Notes under the pieces: generated by a model | Databases searched by the model: none | What the model saw: the letters and a program-made list of their open reading frames with translations, nothing else | Told to the model about the DNA's origin: nothing | Shown here: positions 63,601 to 64,000 of the stretch, piece by piece | Numbering within the stretch: position 1 is the stretch's first letter | Layout of the letters: each line of letters starts with the position of its first letter | DNA from: Acidobacteriaceae bacterium | GTDB taxonomy: Bacteria > Acidobacteriota > Terriglobia > Terriglobales > Acidobacteriaceae | Assembly: GCA_003134995.1 (NCBI GenBank) | Contig: PLDC01000028.1 | Coordinates: forward strand, 186,001 to 250,000 | Direction of reading: 5' to 3' | Length of the DNA stretch: 64,000 bases | Made by a program: the position numbers and the translations under genes

Positions 63601-64000
63601 AAGAAAGCGAGCCGGAAAAGGTCGGCCCCAGTATCCTCAGGCTCAGTTCGTCCTTGCGCTTTGTTCCTGTGCGGTCGAGGATTTGGTGGATCGCATTCGA
63701 GAACTGTTCCTCTTCAACACCACCGGTTGGATTTTCGCCAACCAGCATCACGATTAATGGATCCTTTGGTGCATACAGATCCCCGCTAGGGCGGAAGAGC
63801 ATGACTCCCGGCAAGTGTTCCTTGCCCTCCTGGTACCGTTTCGCGGTCAAGCGCAGCGTGAAGTCATCTGATTCCGGGTGAGTTTCCTGGTCCCAAGGCA
63901 CTATTGCCTGGTAGAAGATGTAGCCGTCGTCCTGCAGCGCCTCTTCAATCGTGTCAATGGTACGGTCGAAGTAAAGTGCAAGGTGGGTATGGACTGGGTC
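60611..64000 (-). CDS. Very large membrane protein, 5' end outside the window
   Basis: At least 1129 aa; the frame is open through the right edge (…YFDRTIDTIEEALQDDGYIF). The first half is soluble or periplasmic, with PLIVMLVGENPTGGVEEEQF, LSLRILGPTFSGSLSSLKRL and DLYAPKD. It is followed by several membrane helices (IVMEVVGLTLACGFCVCLWF, VWLIAAAGVFLICVLLILLW, ALALTLGIFAVVIVTLLDL, VFAASILLALAFFFLPEY, and more near the C-terminus). The VMLVGENPTGG...ILGPTFSGS pattern recalls a substrate-binding-protein-like fold. No family is assigned. Likely an envelope sensor or transport-related protein. Confidence 0.7.
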   Translation of the reverse strand, partial: DPVHTHLALYFDRTIDTIEEALQDDGYIFYQAIVPWDQETHPESDDFTLRLTAKRYQEGKEHLPGVMLFRPSGDLYAPKDPLIVMLVGENPTGGVEEEQFSNAIHQILDRTGTKRKDELSLRILGPTFSGSLSSLKRLLTCEKIPCYKKTTILSGTISGRDAVDDFQQTLKNFQIIEPGPPKITFDTFQESDRVMLERFIEFIARDGYGNRNYPVSHIAELSEDETAYGSMRHSAIQFAFPDVLQLYFPREISQLRAAYQDNSAAGTGADRLPIQALPHNYGVTGADDDTVASFSQKQTPLSQEAVLLSIVTELRKHAIEFVVLNATDPLDTLFLSHYLRKAYPQGRIVTINADMLFPREVEDTSLHGILAISTYSVAPSANHQFHQLWQTKTERMFPSSSEIGTYNAMHSLITAEVSTPLYTCIRSEAENECTDRLWSRETILYLIQYGWRERGHGEFSKYHAPPVRISALGHDGYWPLANLGQFKGEKFFTMLPQAVDNPKGTNDPQAATALPVSQFTTDPARLEVPDSWIVMEVVGLTLACGFCVCLWFASVRSPWQQLAQFAPTMARARVWLIAAAGVFLICVLLILLWPFVHGYGDWVMTHRRSHALALTLGIFAVVIVTLLDLSERNGLLDVVAQRRKLLWSDLRNRPEIKVFAASILLALAFFFLPEYSHEKLAGVRHFEVLRAIQLTSGLSPILPVFFLLAAGLWWANHASSGWTLLDQRRPRLPSKLQQPRIGGDEEIAKDLLKAVRPGFSSITHYLVLVVIALGVFLLTGLTLSPIRTIEPSRFDRYQLLPLLVIASAGLIGTTLRLWTIWFKARQLLLALDSSLLRRGFQRLEGFSWKPIWKFGGGGALDEYQRLLSRQREALQSAANVSEELKNSKRKTDLALGQTRSAYKAGRALQYPLAFPNVASLSEDRVKAYIRNLFSLKKWAESRKAEQRLIKQFGGFQRGIAVAAHDAMVYLTDRWQREEEEPKRHRGQESADELKTRACERFVALVYVSFLLVVLARMRTLIIAISGMYILILFALTLYPFEPRPAIQIYLIVTLVFIVGAVGLVFAQIHRDATLSHITDTKPGELGGDFYLRMASFVALPLFTFFASQFPEIGRSFYSWLEPALQALNR

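Overview
The window looks like the chromosome of an acidobacterium (Acidobacteriota, Terriglobia-like). This is inferred from gene content: a Ser/Thr kinase fused to TolB-like and TPR domains, a TIGR03118 beta-propeller protein, a PQQ-like propeller protein, DUF4034 and PilZ proteins, CarD, and short 'TGAG/CAGCATT' style intergenic hairpins. No rRNA, tRNA or CRISPR array was recognised.

Layout. 1-19.5 kb is ordinary chromosome, mostly minus strand: an FAH-family enzyme, kinase, DUF2007 protein, a comEC split by a frameshift, an RlmD-type RNA methyltransferase, a DUF4034 protein, an HI0933 flavoprotein, coaX, birA, nadC and valS. 19.6-41.5 kb is a mobile island. 41.5-54 kb is chromosome again: ABC permease, DUF4292 lipoprotein, mltG, ruvX, carD, YdeI-like, nucleotidyltransferase, two PilZ proteins, secreted propellers, isochorismatase and aldo/keto reductase. 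54.2-58.7 kb holds a ParE/RelE toxin-antitoxin pair and a Dcm-Vsr-GHKL ATPase cluster. 59-64 kb has pgsA-like and greA genes and a very large membrane protein that runs off the right edge.

The main discovery is in the island. Three identical copies of the 14-mer GTCAAACGGATCAC (19634, 36089, 41441) bracket two back-to-back elements. Element 1 (19648-36088, about 16.4 kb) has 125-bp terminal inverted repeats with one mismatch. It encodes a stand-alone Cas1 with intact E/H/D-E catalytic residues and an added zinc ribbon plus helix-turn-helix. Diverging from cas1 is a cluster of an unknown 405-aa protein, an HTH protein, an HNH nuclease and a family-B DNA polymerase. This is the gene set, end structure and target duplication of a casposon, here in a bacterium. 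Element 2 (36103-41440, about 5.3 kb) has its own 37-bp terminal inverted repeats (one mismatch) and no integrase. It carries defence-like cargo: a DNA methyltransferase with an unknown 485-aa partner, a PIN-like nuclease, and a HEPN-like zinc-ribbon protein. It sits at the same duplicated target, so it is probably a non-autonomous element moved in trans by a casposase. The array target-element-target-element-target resembles a CRISPR array with kilobase 'spacers'. Joining the outer flanks restores a short intergenic gap between the ABC permease gene and valS.

Elsewhere, the Dcm-Vsr-GHKL cluster looks like a second, independent DNA-modification locus. The nadC-birA-coaX run gathers three cofactor genes.
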